A stretch of DNA of 52,267 nt from positions 1-52,267 of the forward strand of contig CAZMSD010000027.1 of assembly GCA_964568855.1 (NCBI GenBank). Reading direction: 5' to 3'. The translations under genes were made by a program, and so were the position numbers. Below, in pieces: positions 37,216 to 47,000 of this stretch. Below the pieces are notes generated by a model. That model saw only the letters and a program-made list of their open reading frames with translations, was not told the origin of the DNA and ran no database searches. The DNA comes from CAZMSD01 sp964568855 (GTDB lineage Bacteria > CAIWAD01). Every line of letters begins with the position of its first letter. The stretch's first letter is position 1.

Positions 37216-38481
37216 TCAGGTCTTCTGCTTCTTCTTCTTGGCCGCCGGGAACAGCACATTGTTGAGAATCAGGCGATAGCCCGGGGAATTCCGGTGGAGC
37301 GAGAGCTGGGTCTCGGGATCGCCCACCATGTGCCGGTAGTCCTCGGGATCGTGGCCGCCCAGAAAGGTGAAGCTGCCGCGCCCCACTACGCCATGGATGT
37401 AGCGCACTTCCTCGGCGCTCTCCATCTCCCCCAGGACGGTCACGTGGTCCTTCACCAGGTCCCGCCGGAAGGCGGTGGTCTGACCCATGAAGCCCTTGAT
37501 CAGCGCCGTATGATTCTGCGTCAGCATCGTGGGCACCGGGTCCCACTTGGCCGAGAAATCGAAGAGGCTGAACCAGTCCTGCTCCTGGACGATTGAACGC
37601 CCGTTGAGCGGCGAGCGGTCGATGTCGGAGAATTCATAGACCAGCGGATTAAGGTCCAGCTGGAAGCTCTCGAAGGCCACGCACTGCGAGAAGTCCAGCT
37701 TCCGCCGGCAGTCCGCGGCCGGCGGATCCCCGTCGAAGACCTGGTCGCAGATGTCCGTGTGCATGGCCGCCAGGGCGATGTCGTAGCTGTCGGTGGCGGA
37801 GCACATGGCGAACATGAAGCCGCCCTGTTCCATGTATTCGCGGATCTTCAGCGCCACGGCCAGTTTCAGGCGTGATACCTTGTCGAAACCGAGTCGCGCC
37901 GCCAATTCCTCGAATTCGGCCTGCTGGCGCACGTACCAGGGCGCGTTGTGATACTGGGCATAGAACTTCCCGTACTGGCCCGTGAAATCCTCGTGATGCA
38001 GGTGGAGCCAGTCGTACTCCTTCAGGCGGTCCGCCAGGACCACTTCGTCCCACAAGGTCTCGTACTCGATCTCCGCGTAGGTCAGGGCCAGAGTCACGGC
38101 GTCGTCCCAGGGCTGGCTGTTGGGCGGAGTGTAAATGGCCACCCGCGGGGCCTTCTCCAGCAGGATCCGCTCCATGTTGGACTGCTCGATTTCGGCGTAC
38201 GCGGAAGCCGTCGCCGCTCCCCCCAGCTCCTCGTGGCTGACGCCCCGGACGCGCAACTCGCGCAGGAGTTCATCGAAGCCGTCCATCAGGAATGATCCGC
38301 CGCGGTAGTTCAACAGCCATTCCACGTCCACGCCCTGCTTGAGCGTCCACCAGGCCGCGCCGTAGGCCTTGAGATGGTCGCGCTGGGAGAGATCCATGGG
38401 GATCAGGATCTTGGCCTCCGCGGAGAGACTCAGCAGGGAAATGGCCAGCAGCCGGCAGCACGCGGACCGCAGGCGGTTCAC
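37216..38481 (-). CDS. Conserved secreted protein of unknown function
   Basis: About 421 residues from a GTG at 38481 that starts a signal peptide (VNRLRSACCRLLAISLLSLSAEA). The body is well-ordered globular sequence with several conserved-looking stretches: KILIPMDLSQRDHLKAYG at the start, VEWLLNYRGGSFLMDGF, PNSQPWDDAVTLALTYAEI and a C-terminal SPGYRLILNNVLFP. I recall similar proteins in Bacteroidetes/Chlorobi-type genomes, sometimes loosely labelled asparagine synthetase, but I see no such active site here. Ends in a lysine-rich tail. It precedes the helicase gene, with the stop about 65 nt before that gene's chosen start. Confidence 0.7.
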   Translation of the reverse strand: MNRLRSACCRLLAISLLSLSAEAKILIPMDLSQRDHLKAYGAAWWTLKQGVDVEWLLNYRGGSFLMDGFDELLRELRVRGVSHEELGGAATASAYAEIEQSNMERILLEKAPRVAIYTPPNSQPWDDAVTLALTYAEIEYETLWDEVVLADRLKEYDWLHLHHEDFTGQYGKFYAQYHNAPWYVRQQAEFEELAARLGFDKVSRLKLAVALKIREYMEQGGFMFAMCSATDSYDIALAAMHTDICDQVFDGDPPAADCRRKLDFSQCVAFESFQLDLNPLVYEFSDIDRSPLNGRSIVQEQDWFSLFDFSAKWDPVPTMLTQNHTALIKGFMGQTTAFRRDLVKDHVTVLGEMESAEEVRYIHGVVGRGSFTFLGGHDPEDYRHMVGDPETQLSLHRNSPGYRLILNNVLFPAAKKKKQKT

Positions 38482-38564
38482 GCGGAGACGCTCGCGCGGG
38501 CCGCTTCGCCCGGTCCCGTTCGAATCCTCTCTGATGGATGTATTACGCCGGCGTATGCCGCACA

Positions 38565-40382
38565 CTATGCGCCCTCCTCCTCGAGCCTCCGGATCTTCCG
38601 CCGCACCCGGTCCTGTAGAATGCTGGCGGGCCAGCGTTCCAGCAAATCCTCGCAGGCGCGCAGCAACCGCTCGCCGGGGACGCCCAGCCGCTCCATGAGC
38701 TCGATCTCCATCCAGGCCAGGCGGTCCAGGCGAATGGAATCCGGGTGCCGTCCGCGGTAGCCCTCGATCCTCTCCAGGGCCCGGGCGGGATCCTGTTCGG
38801 CGGCGGAGAGTCCGCAGGCCCGCCAGTCGAGCCATTCGGCCGCCCCGGAACCCACCGTCACCGCGGCCTCGCCCAGGATCTCCAGGGCCTCGTCGACCCT
38901 GCCGCCGAATGCCAGCCGGTCGCTGCGCCCGGCCAGCACGACCGCGATGGAATCGGTCGTCGAAAAGCTCAGCAGGTCCATCAGATCGATGGCGTCGTTG
39001 AAGATGGGATGAGCGTCGCTGTTGGTGAGGAATTCACTGATGGCTGACCGGCAGTCCGTGATACGTCCTTCCCACCAGGCCAGCCGAATCGCCAGGAACT
39101 CGAGCTCCACGCCCGCCGCGGATCCGGGCTTGCGAGTCCGCCGAGTGCTCCGCAGCAGGCGATCCGCTTCCTTGTAGCGCTGTAATACTCCCAGCAGTTG
39201 AACACGGTGCAGCGCGGCTTCATAAAGCTCGGGATTTAGTTCGAGCACGCGGGCCAGCCGCTCTTCGGCCTGCTCGATCTTCCCCAGCGGCCGGTGAAGC
39301 AGCCTCGCCGCTTCCAGGCGGGCGCGCCAGCCCAGCGGAGATGAGGAATCGCCCAGGCTGACGAATTCGGCGAGCGACTCGGCGTAGCGACCCAGCTCTC
39401 TCAGGCACTGCCCCATCAGCAGGCTGAATTCCTCGATGCCGCACAAGGGCGATGAGTCGGCGCGCATGCGCTCCAGGATGGCCAGCACGGCGGTCCACTC
39501 CCGGTCGTTGGCCAGGGTCTGCGCCAGGTTGAAGGGCAACGACCCGTCGCCCTTGTCCAGCAACCAGACCAGTTCGCCGGCTTCTTTCGTCCGCCGCTGC
39601 TGGACCATCACGTCCATCACGATCATGGCCGTCCGGCTGCGTCCGCTTTCAAGTTCCTCCAGTGCGCGCCGTCGCATGTGAGACAACAGGGAGTCGCCGC
39701 CGGCGCAATCCTGGGCCAGTTTCAGGGCTCGCCGTCCGGCGCTGCGCAGACCCCGGTCTCCCGCCCCGCCTAGATAGAGCACGACTTCCTCGAAGGCCGC
39801 CTCGCACTCGCCGCGCTGCTCCAGCACCTGTGACACATCCAGGGCCCAGAGGTCCGGGTCGGAGTACCGCAGGCGCTGCCCGCGCACCCAGTCCAGGGCA
39901 TCATCAAAAAGCTTGATCCGCCGATAACTCTGGAAGACGGTAATGGAGAGATTCGGACTCTGCGCCAGCTCTTTCATGCGGTTCCAGGTGAATTCCGCCT
40001 TTTCCCGCTCACCGACCCGGTACCATGATTCCGCCACGGTGGCCGCTTGCTGAAAGGCAGAGAAACCCGACAGGCGATCGGGCCAGCCGTCAAGACCGGC
40101 TTCAATATGAAGAATGCTGAGCCTGGCGTCCGCCTCGCGCTTCAACCGCAGCTCAAGATCCAGTTTCTGCTTCAGATTGTTGTAGCTGGGATTGCGGGTC
40201 GTCAGTTCATCGATGAGCCGCAGGGCTCCCATATAGTCGCCGCGGGCGCTAAGCTGCGTGATACGAGCCTGAAGCTGGCGCTCTTCCTGTTTGGGTCCGG
40301 CCGACATCAGCAGGACAGCGAGAAGCAGCCAGACGATGCTGAACATCGCGCGGCTTGTACCGTTATGGAACCGGGTATTCAA
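38565..40382 (-). CDS. Secreted TPR-repeat protein
   Basis: 605 residues from a TTG at 40382 with GGGAG 6 nt upstream; an ATG at 40346 at the signal peptide (MFSIVWLLLAVLLMSAG) is the alternative. The rest is almost all helical, with tandem TPR-like pairs (for example GDYMGALRLIDELTTRNPSY, VLELNPELYEAALHRVQLLG, YKEADRLLRSTRR). Probably a periplasmic scaffold for protein complexes. First gene of the long minus-strand series; the AT-rich 222 bp upstream (40383-40604) likely hold its promoter and that of the small gene on the other strand. Confidence 0.8.
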   Translation of the reverse strand: MNTRFHNGTSRAMFSIVWLLLAVLLMSAGPKQEERQLQARITQLSARGDYMGALRLIDELTTRNPSYNNLKQKLDLELRLKREADARLSILHIEAGLDGWPDRLSGFSAFQQAATVAESWYRVGEREKAEFTWNRMKELAQSPNLSITVFQSYRRIKLFDDALDWVRGQRLRYSDPDLWALDVSQVLEQRGECEAAFEEVVLYLGGAGDRGLRSAGRRALKLAQDCAGGDSLLSHMRRRALEELESGRSRTAMIVMDVMVQQRRTKEAGELVWLLDKGDGSLPFNLAQTLANDREWTAVLAILERMRADSSPLCGIEEFSLLMGQCLRELGRYAESLAEFVSLGDSSSPLGWRARLEAARLLHRPLGKIEQAEERLARVLELNPELYEAALHRVQLLGVLQRYKEADRLLRSTRRTRKPGSAAGVELEFLAIRLAWWEGRITDCRSAISEFLTNSDAHPIFNDAIDLMDLLSFSTTDSIAVVLAGRSDRLAFGGRVDEALEILGEAAVTVGSGAAEWLDWRACGLSAAEQDPARALERIEGYRGRHPDSIRLDRLAWMEIELMERLGVPGERLLRACEDLLERWPASILQDRVRRKIRRLEEEGA

Positions 40383-40604
40383 GCTCCTCTCCCTGTCATC
40401 ACCGATAGGATGAAGTTAGGCAGTCAAGACAAATTTCTGCAATTCTCATTTTTCAGAAGCCGGCCCGACCAATTTTGAACAAGAGCGACAATTGAACTGT
40501 TGAAAATAATGAGGTCAATTCAATAAATAACAAAGGCATACGAACACACATCGGATGTGGTATGGCCTTTGCAGCCGAGGAACTTGGTTAATGTGGCACC
40601 CGTA

Positions 40605-41015
40605 ATGGAAAAACAAGAGCTTATCCGGTATCGAACCTATGCTGATGCGTTGATACGTCTAAACAACGCAGCCAGCACACTCCTGCATGAAGGAGCGAAC
40701 CCCGAAGCCATCAAGCTCATCTTGACCGGCACGGCACAATTGTACTCCGAGCTGGAAGAAAGGATGTCGCGAACCCTCCCCGAGGCCGAGAAGCGATCCA
40801 TCGATCTCAATTTCAAGGAGAGCCGCCCGCAGGACATGCCCATTGATGAACCCGCGGATTCCGATGAGTCGGCACAAGCGTCAAGTAACGACTCAGCGGA
40901 TTCCGAAGACACCACTCGCCGATCGAAGAGAAAGAAAGCCGGTCCGCGGGATAAATCCTTCCGACCTCCCCATGAGGGCGCGGGAGATGCCGGCGAAGTC
41001 CTGGAGCCGGCATAA
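40605..41015 (+). CDS. Small hypothetical protein with disordered acidic/basic tail
   Basis: 136 residues from the ATG at 40605 (a GTG at 40557 is possible; neither has a clear Shine-Dalgarno). The N-terminal 65 residues are predicted helical (ELIRYRTYADALIRLNNAAS, then EAIKLILTGTAQLYSELEER). The rest is low complexity: acidic and serine-rich (DEPADSDESAQASSNDSADS), then basic (RRSKRKKAGPRDK). No family recognised. Codon composition fits coding in this frame better than in the overlapping opposite-strand frame. It lies between two divergent minus-strand units. Confidence 0.55.
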   Translation: MEKQELIRYRTYADALIRLNNAASTLLHEGANPEAIKLILTGTAQLYSELEERMSRTLPEAEKRSIDLNFKESRPQDMPIDEPADSDESAQASSNDSADSEDTTRRSKRKKAGPRDKSFRPPHEGAGDAGEVLEPA

Positions 41016-41095
41016 GCCCGTCGTATTCCTCTCCACCGTTCGTTCAACCATCCAACAGCACGTTTCCGAAGACGGGGGAGAATCCTCTTGTCCGG

Positions 41096-42430
41096 TTACA
41101 CTTCCACTCGATAGCGTCGCCTCATTGATGCATTACAGCGGCTGATGATTTCCCTTCCCCAGTAATCCTTCAGGTCGTCCAAGGCCTGGTTCAAGGATTC
41201 CTCCCGCAGCAGGACCTCCTCCTCCAGCAGATTTCGCTGCAGGGAACAGGCCTCATCAGGGACCAGGTTGGAAACGGATACCCCCACCAGGCGCAGGGGT
41301 TCCCCGGGTTTCCAGTTGTCGTGCAGCAGTTTTCTGACCACCAGGAAGATGCTGCGATCGTTGCAGGTAGCTTCGGGAAGGGGAGCCTGCCGGTGCTGAT
41401 TGACAAAGGCCGGGGAGCGGAGCTGCAGGCTGACTCTTTTCCCCCGCCATCCTCCCCTGCGCAGGCGCCGGCAGACTCTTTCGATCAAGTCGAGCAGTTC
41501 CGCCTCGATGGCCTGAGTCTCCTTGATATTCACCCCGAAGGTGCGGGAATGTCCCATTGATTTCTCAACGGTCTTGTAACCGAAGGGACGCGTGACACGC
41601 CCGCCCTCCCCCCGGGCCATCCTGTGCAGGGATGCGGTCATGGCCGGTCCGAAGTGCCGCATCAGCACCTTGGCGGGATATTCAGCCAGCTGGCCCAGGG
41701 TACGGATGCCCAGTTTCTCCAGCATGGCTTCGGTGGAAGGTCCGATTCCGTGCATTTTCCCCACCTGCAGTGGGGCGAGAATCTCCCTCGCTTCGGCGTC
41801 GGGAATTTCGAAGATGCCCGCGGGCTTGCGCATCTTGGAGGCCATCTTGGCCATCAGGTGATTTCCCCCGATGCCCACCGAACATGTCAGATCCAGTCGT
41901 CTTCGAATCTTGTATTGGATGCCCCTGGCGACGGCCCAGGCGCCCCCGAACAGGTGCCGTGTCCGTGTCACATCGAGAAAGGCTTCATCCACGCTCACCG
42001 GTTCCAGTTCGGGGCTGAAGGAAGACAGGATCTCCATCACCCGCCGGGAGCAGGCTCCGTACTTGCCTCTTGAACCGTAGAGATAGACCGCGTGGGGACA
42101 ACGTCTCCATGCCTGGGAGATGGGCATCCCCGCATGGATGCCGAAGGGTCGCGCTTCGTAGGAACAGGTGGTGACAACGCCCCGGCCCGAACTTGCCGCT
42201 TCCCAGGCGTGGGTATCCTCGCTCACCTTGCTCCGCCTCTTGCGTTCATCTTTCTGCCAGGGCGGAGGTCCCCCGCCGATAATCACCGGCCTGCCCTTCA
42301 AGGCTGGATTGTCCCGCTGCTCCACCGCGGCGAAGAAGGCGTCCATGTCCACGTGCAGAATCACCCGCCCCGGGAAAGGATCGGCGTCCGTGCAGGTTTC
42401 AGCAGCCGCATTATCCGACGAGGCAGACAC
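41096..42430 (-). CDS. dinB: DNA polymerase IV (Y-family translesion polymerase)
   Basis: 444 residues; GTG start with GGGAG 7 nt upstream, overlapping the preceding small gene. Active-site motifs: HVDMDAFFAAVEQ (first Asp), CSYEARPFGIHAGMP, and VSVDEAFLDVT (second acidic pair). Thumb helix-hairpin-helix (GIGPSTEAMLEKLGIRTLGQL) and little-finger domain follow. Oddity: about 25 extra charged residues (about 55-81) between the GGG turn and RGVVTTCSYEAR, where most DinB proteins have only a few. SOS-inducible error-prone synthesis is expected, supported by lexA upstream on the same strand. Confidence 0.92.
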   Translation of the reverse strand: MSASSDNAAAETCTDADPFPGRVILHVDMDAFFAAVEQRDNPALKGRPVIIGGGPPPWQKDERKRRSKVSEDTHAWEAASSGRGVVTTCSYEARPFGIHAGMPISQAWRRCPHAVYLYGSRGKYGACSRRVMEILSSFSPELEPVSVDEAFLDVTRTRHLFGGAWAVARGIQYKIRRRLDLTCSVGIGGNHLMAKMASKMRKPAGIFEIPDAEAREILAPLQVGKMHGIGPSTEAMLEKLGIRTLGQLAEYPAKVLMRHFGPAMTASLHRMARGEGGRVTRPFGYKTVEKSMGHSRTFGVNIKETQAIEAELLDLIERVCRRLRRGGWRGKRVSLQLRSPAFVNQHRQAPLPEATCNDRSIFLVVRKLLHDNWKPGEPLRLVGVSVSNLVPDEACSLQRNLLEEEVLLREESLNQALDDLKDYWGREIISRCNASMRRRYRVEV

Positions 42431-42665
42431 GGGTCAGCTCCCAGATCATGGTTTCGATGGAATAGCTGATTTCGTATACATCGGGCCCATCGGCGCAGAC
42501 CGCGTAGTGGCGGCGGCGATTGTATCCTTCGTCGCTCACCCAGCCGCCGTTGATCTTGGAGACCCGGTACACGCGGTTGTTCCAGCGGAATTTCAGCGGC
42601 CGCATTCTTCCTCCCTGGAAGAGTGTGATCACCTCGATGGGGTCGCCGATATCCTCGTAACGCAC
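42411..42665 (-). CDS. DUF6504-like small SOS-associated protein
   Basis: 84 residues; GTG start with GAGG upstream. Beta-rich, with FRWNNRVYRVSKINGGWV and SYSIETMIWELTRVCLVG resembling the DUF6504-type small proteins found next to Y-family or DnaE2 polymerases. It overlaps the start of dinB by 20 nt, so the two are translationally coupled. Molecular role unknown; a polymerase accessory function is inferred from context. A GTATCAC motif lies immediately in front of its ribosome binding site. Confidence 0.7.
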   Translation of the reverse strand: MRYEDIGDPIEVITLFQGGRMRPLKFRWNNRVYRVSKINGGWVSDEGYNRRRHYAVCADGPDVYEISYSIETMIWELTRVCLVG

Positions 42666-42689
42666 ACTTGTTCCTCGTGATACGTGCTT

Positions 42690-42851
42690 GGAGCCTGTCG
42701 GACTTAGGATGATCTACTGCAAATTCCAGCTGGGCGGCATCTTCGCACGAAAAATTGCGCAACATAGCTTTAGCTATGCTGCTCATTTTTTCGCACAAAT
42801 CAGCTCGCCATCTGAAATTTTCGTGACGAACCCCTAAGTCCGACAGGCTCC
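42690..42851. mobile_element. MITE-like palindromic element, 162 bp with 19-bp perfect terminal inverted repeats
   Basis: GGAGCCTGTCGGACTTAGG (42690-42708) and its exact reverse complement (42833-42851) bound a largely self-complementary interior, including CATAGC-TTTA-GCTATG at the centre flanked by GCGAAAAA-type and AAATTT-type arms. Non-coding. It lies between lexA and the DUF6504-dinB pair. No clear target duplication is visible. Confidence 0.7.
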
Positions 42852-42900
42852 TAGGAGTCAGGAAGGGATCGAGGGCCGGTTCGTCGATTCCGGTGGATAC

Positions 42901-43545
42901 TCAGAACCGCCGCAGCAGCCCGACCACCTTGCCGGCGATCCGGAAGTCGGCCGACTCGCGATCGACCCACAGCGGTTTATACCTTTCATTGGCCGGCTGG
43001 AGACGGACTCGCCCGCCGTCCGGAAAAAAGAATTTCACCGTTGCCTCGTCCCCGATCACCGCCACCACCAGGTCCCCGGTCAGTGCCGTTTCCTGGATGC
43101 GGGCGATGACCACGTCGCCGTCCAGGATACCGGCATCGGTCATGCTGTCGCCCCTCACTTCCAGGGCGAAATCCGCCTCGCCGTGCAGCATCCGTGAGTC
43201 CACCTGGACCATGCCCTCCAGGTTCTCCGCGGCAAGAATGGGATCGCCCGCGGCCACGCGGCCCAGCAGGGGAATCGCCAGCGCCTGGATGCGCGCATTC
43301 GATCGTTCACGGGCCAGGGGAGTCAGTTCGATTCCACGGGCCCGGTTGGCCTGCCTGCGAAGAAATCCTTTGCGCTCCAGGGCATCCAGGATCACCTTCA
43401 CTCCGTTGGTGGATCGAATGCCGAAATGTTCGCCGATCTCCCGGTAGCTGGGAGGCGCGCTGCCTCCTTCCACCACTTCCCGGACGAAATCGAGAACCTC
43501 CTCCTGGCGACTGGTCAGGTTGCGATTGAAGGGGCGCGGGCTCAT
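42901..43545 (-). CDS. lexA: LexA repressor
   Basis: 214 residues. N-terminal winged helix (TSRQEEVLDFVREVVE; STNGVKVILDALERKGFL), self-cleavage site Ala99-Gly100 (VAAGDPILA), catalytic Ser134 (GDSMTDAGI) and Lys171 (ATVKFFF). Represses DNA-damage genes and self-cleaves on RecA activation. It heads a same-strand series lexA / MITE / DUF6504 / dinB, so dinB is probably part of its own regulon. A large inverted repeat upstream (43585-43618) is the best candidate for its operator. Confidence 0.95.
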   Translation of the reverse strand: MSPRPFNRNLTSRQEEVLDFVREVVEGGSAPPSYREIGEHFGIRSTNGVKVILDALERKGFLRRQANRARGIELTPLARERSNARIQALAIPLLGRVAAGDPILAAENLEGMVQVDSRMLHGEADFALEVRGDSMTDAGILDGDVVIARIQETALTGDLVVAVIGDEATVKFFFPDGGRVRLQPANERYKPLWVDRESADFRIAGKVVGLLRRF

Positions 43546-43584
43546 CGATCGGCTCCTCTTGTTGCCGAACTCCGGTTCGCAGGT

Positions 43585-43618
43585 CTAGTGGACCGATTCA
43601 CATGGATCGGTCCACTAG
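43585..43618. promoter_or_regulatory. 13-bp perfect inverted repeat upstream of lexA (candidate operator)
   Basis: CTAGTGGACCGAT-N8-ATCGGTCCACTAG, 40-73 bp before the lexA start. The 8-nt centre matches the half-site spacing of proteobacterial LexA boxes, but the half-sites are not a known LexA consensus. No T-run follows, so it is not a typical terminator. A GTGATAC motif begins 7 bp beyond it. Confidence 0.4.
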
Positions 43619-43688
43619 TCATGTGTGATACGCACTGTGTATTACGGACCGCACCGCCAGGAGCGGACGAAACATCCCCGGCGAAGTC

Positions 43689-43766
43689 CTTGCGTATCAG
43701 CCGCGCTAAGAATGCATGGGGCACTTCCTTCTGCTTGCGCGGGGCGTTGGCTGCATACGCAAGCAG
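43689..43766. other. Two competing hairpins in the lexA-subtilase intergenic region
   Basis: CTTGCGTATCAGC near 43689-43701 can pair (one bulge) with GCTGCATACGCAAG at 43750-43763, while CTGCTTGCG (43731-43739) pairs perfectly with CGCAAGCAG (43758-43766). The two helices share their 3' strand and exclude each other. Could be an untranslated switch or chance. The rest of 43619-44091 is AT-rich with no gene seen. Confidence 0.3.
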
Positions 43767-44091
43767 ATGCTGCGGTACGAAGTATCCGTGGCATCTGTTG
43801 TTCATATGATAGTAAACATGTGTTCAGTCGTCAAGTCAATTCTTCCACCTTACATGATAGCTGGCGGTTAATTTTTTACCCGAACCTCGGCGATGAAATT
43901 AAATCTGCGACCTGTCTTTTCCGATTGACTTCAAAGCTGCGATTTTTATCATTGTGGGAACCCAACCGTACACCGCAGCGACAGCCACAGAGAAACAGCC
44001 CCGGCCTCGACCGGCAGGTGGCTTCGTTCAGCTTCAGCTCCGGTGATTGAGCCTGTTCTCTGCGTCGAAACATGAATTACCTGGAGGGAAA

Positions 44092-47000
44092 ATGGACCGA
44101 TCGAGCTTTCTTTCGAAACTGATGCTGATGGCGTTTCTATGCGCCCTTCCGGCCAAGGCATTCCAGCCCTCAACCGATCAGTCTTCAGAACTCCAACGAC
44201 CCAGCTTCGGTTACCACGCCGACCACCGCGTCGAATTCGCTTTTAAGGATGAAGCGCAGGTGCGCCTGTCCGGAAACGATTTCCATTCGGAGCTGAAATG
44301 GGACTACGCGGACGTGGAATCCATCCTCGTCAAGCATTCCGTGATGCGGCTGCAGCGCCTGTTCTTCGACCACAACATCGAGAGCCTGGCCAAGTTGAAG
44401 CTGGACGGCGAGCAGCGTACGGGCAAGACGCTGCCGGACCTCAACAACTGGTACACCTGCGTCCTGGAATCGGAGCTCGCCGCCCAGAGCCTGGCCAAGG
44501 AACTCGCCGGGAACCGGCACATCCGCTCTGCTTCCGTGACGCCGATCCCGATGCCCATGGCCACCGACATTCCTCCCACCACGCCGAACTACGAACCCTA
44601 CCAGGACTACCACGACAACGCGCCTTACGGCGTGGGAATCGCGCACGCCTGGGCTGAATCCGGCGGTGATGGAACCGGCATCAGCATCGTCCATTTCGAA
44701 GGCGGCTGGGTCGTGGATCACGAGGATTACGACCTGACCTATGAGGGCGGCGGCACCTATGGCTGGGATGATCATGGTTCGGCCTGCGTATCCATCATGG
44801 CCTCCCGGCGGGCCGGCAACTATGGTGTCACAGGCCTGGCCTACAACCAGGATTCCATCATGGCCTACGGCATCGGCAGCGGGCCCAACGGCTGGATCAC
44901 GTCATCCAACCTGCTCGAACCGGGCGACGTGATCGAGGGCTCCTGGGGTTACGGGGGCAGCCTGCCTCCCGGTTACAGCTGCAGCTGCAATCCGGGCCAG
45001 GCCGGCAGCCAGCCCCCCGAGTCCAATTCCTCGGATTTCGACGCCATCGAAACCGTCACCGCCAACGGACGGATCGTGGTGGTCGCCGCGGGCAACGGCT
45101 GCGTTCCCATGGATCACAGCTACTACAACAACATGTACAACCTGGACTACTACGACAGCGGTGCGCTGATCATCGGCGGCATCTACCCCGGCGGCGATCC
45201 CATCTGCTACACCAACTATGGATCGCGCATCGACGCCCACGCCTGGAGCACCGACGTCTACAGCGCGGGCTACGGCGACCTGTTCAGCGGCGGCGGCGAC
45301 GATCGCCAGTACTACACTTCCGACTTCGGCGGGACCTCGAGCGCGGGCCCGATCGTGGCCGGCAGCGTGGCCGCCCTGCAGGGCGTCTACAAGGCCGCCA
45401 ACGGCGGCGCCGTGCTGGACGCCTGGGAGATGCGCAACCTGCTCAGGACCTACGGCACGCCGCAGGCCAGCGACGCGGGCACGCGCCCGATTTCCAACAT
45501 GCCCGACCTCGAGGAGCTGATCGCAGCCATCGGCGGCGGGGGCCCGGACACGACGCCGCCCTCGATCAATCATACTCCGCTGGGCAACACCGGTGATACG
45601 ACCGGGCCCTACGTGGTGGACGCCACGATCACCGATCCCTCGGGGGTCGCCTCGGCTACCGTGTATTACCGCGTCGACGGCGGCGGCTGGACCACCGACG
45701 CCATGTCCGACCTGGGCGGCAACGACTGGCAGGGCGAGATTCCCGGCCAGTCCATCGGCAGCGTGATCGATTATTACATCAGCGCCACCGACCTGGCCGA
45801 TCCGCCCAACACGGGCACCACCAGCACCTATTCCTTCACGATTCTCTCATCCACCAACGGCATCGTGCTCCTGACCCCCTCCAGCAGTTCGCACTCTTCG
45901 GGCAGCGAGTGGGAGACCGAGCTGACGAACGCCGGGTACGCGGGCGTGATCATGAACGTGGACAACCTGGACGGCATCGTCCTCGGCGAGGACGTGGACG
46001 TCCTGGTGGTGCTGCTGGGCATCTACAACAACAACACGGTGCTGTCCGACGGAGGCGCGACCGCCCTGGCCATCGAGGACTTCGTCAACGCCGGCGGCAA
46101 GGTCTACATGGAAGGCGGCGATGTCTGGTACTGGGATCCGGACCATGGTGGCCACGATTTCAACAGCCTCTTCGGCGTCAGCGCCAGCAGCGACGGCACT
46201 GGCGACCTGGGGACCGTCATCGGGTACGGACCAACCTCGGGTTCGCATTCCTACAGCGGCGAGAACAGCTACATCGACCATCTGGGCTCCGCCGGCGCGA
46301 GCCTGCTCTTCAGCAACCAGTCGCCGTCCTACAACTGCGGATACTACCAGGACGCTTCGCGTATCACGGTGGCCGGATCCTTCGAGACGGCGGGTCTGAG
46401 CGGCTTCGGCCAGGTGGTGGCCGACATTTTCGGACCGAATCTTTTCGACGTGCTCGATTCGGTCTCGCCGCCCGAGCTCGAATACAGTCCCGCATCAGCC
46501 GACGGGTCGGCGGACGTGGGCGGCTCGGACAGCGTCCCCGTCAGCCTACAGAACGTCGGCGGCCAGACCCTGGACTGGACCGTCAGCGTCGAGCAGGATC
46601 CCATGTTCGCCAGTCCCGGCGAGCAGTACGACTCACTGCCGCTGGAGAAGGGGGAAATCGACCCGCGGCCGGGCATTCTGCCCATGGATTCGGGCGGGCC
46701 CGACGCGGGCGGTTACGTGTGGATCGACTCCAACGAGGGCGGCGGTCCGGCGGTGAACTTCATCGACATTTCCGGAAGCGGCACCGAATTGACGATGGCG
46801 GACGACGACAACCAGGGCCCCTTCGGCCTGGGTTTCGACTTCACCTTCTACGGCAACACCTACAACTCGGTGCGGATCTGTTCCAACGGCTTCCTGAGCT
46901 TCACTTCAAGTTCGGATGCTTATTCCAACGATCCGATTCCGGGCGGCTCGGAACCCAACAACATCGTCGCGCCCATGTGGGACGACTTCAATCCCGCAAG

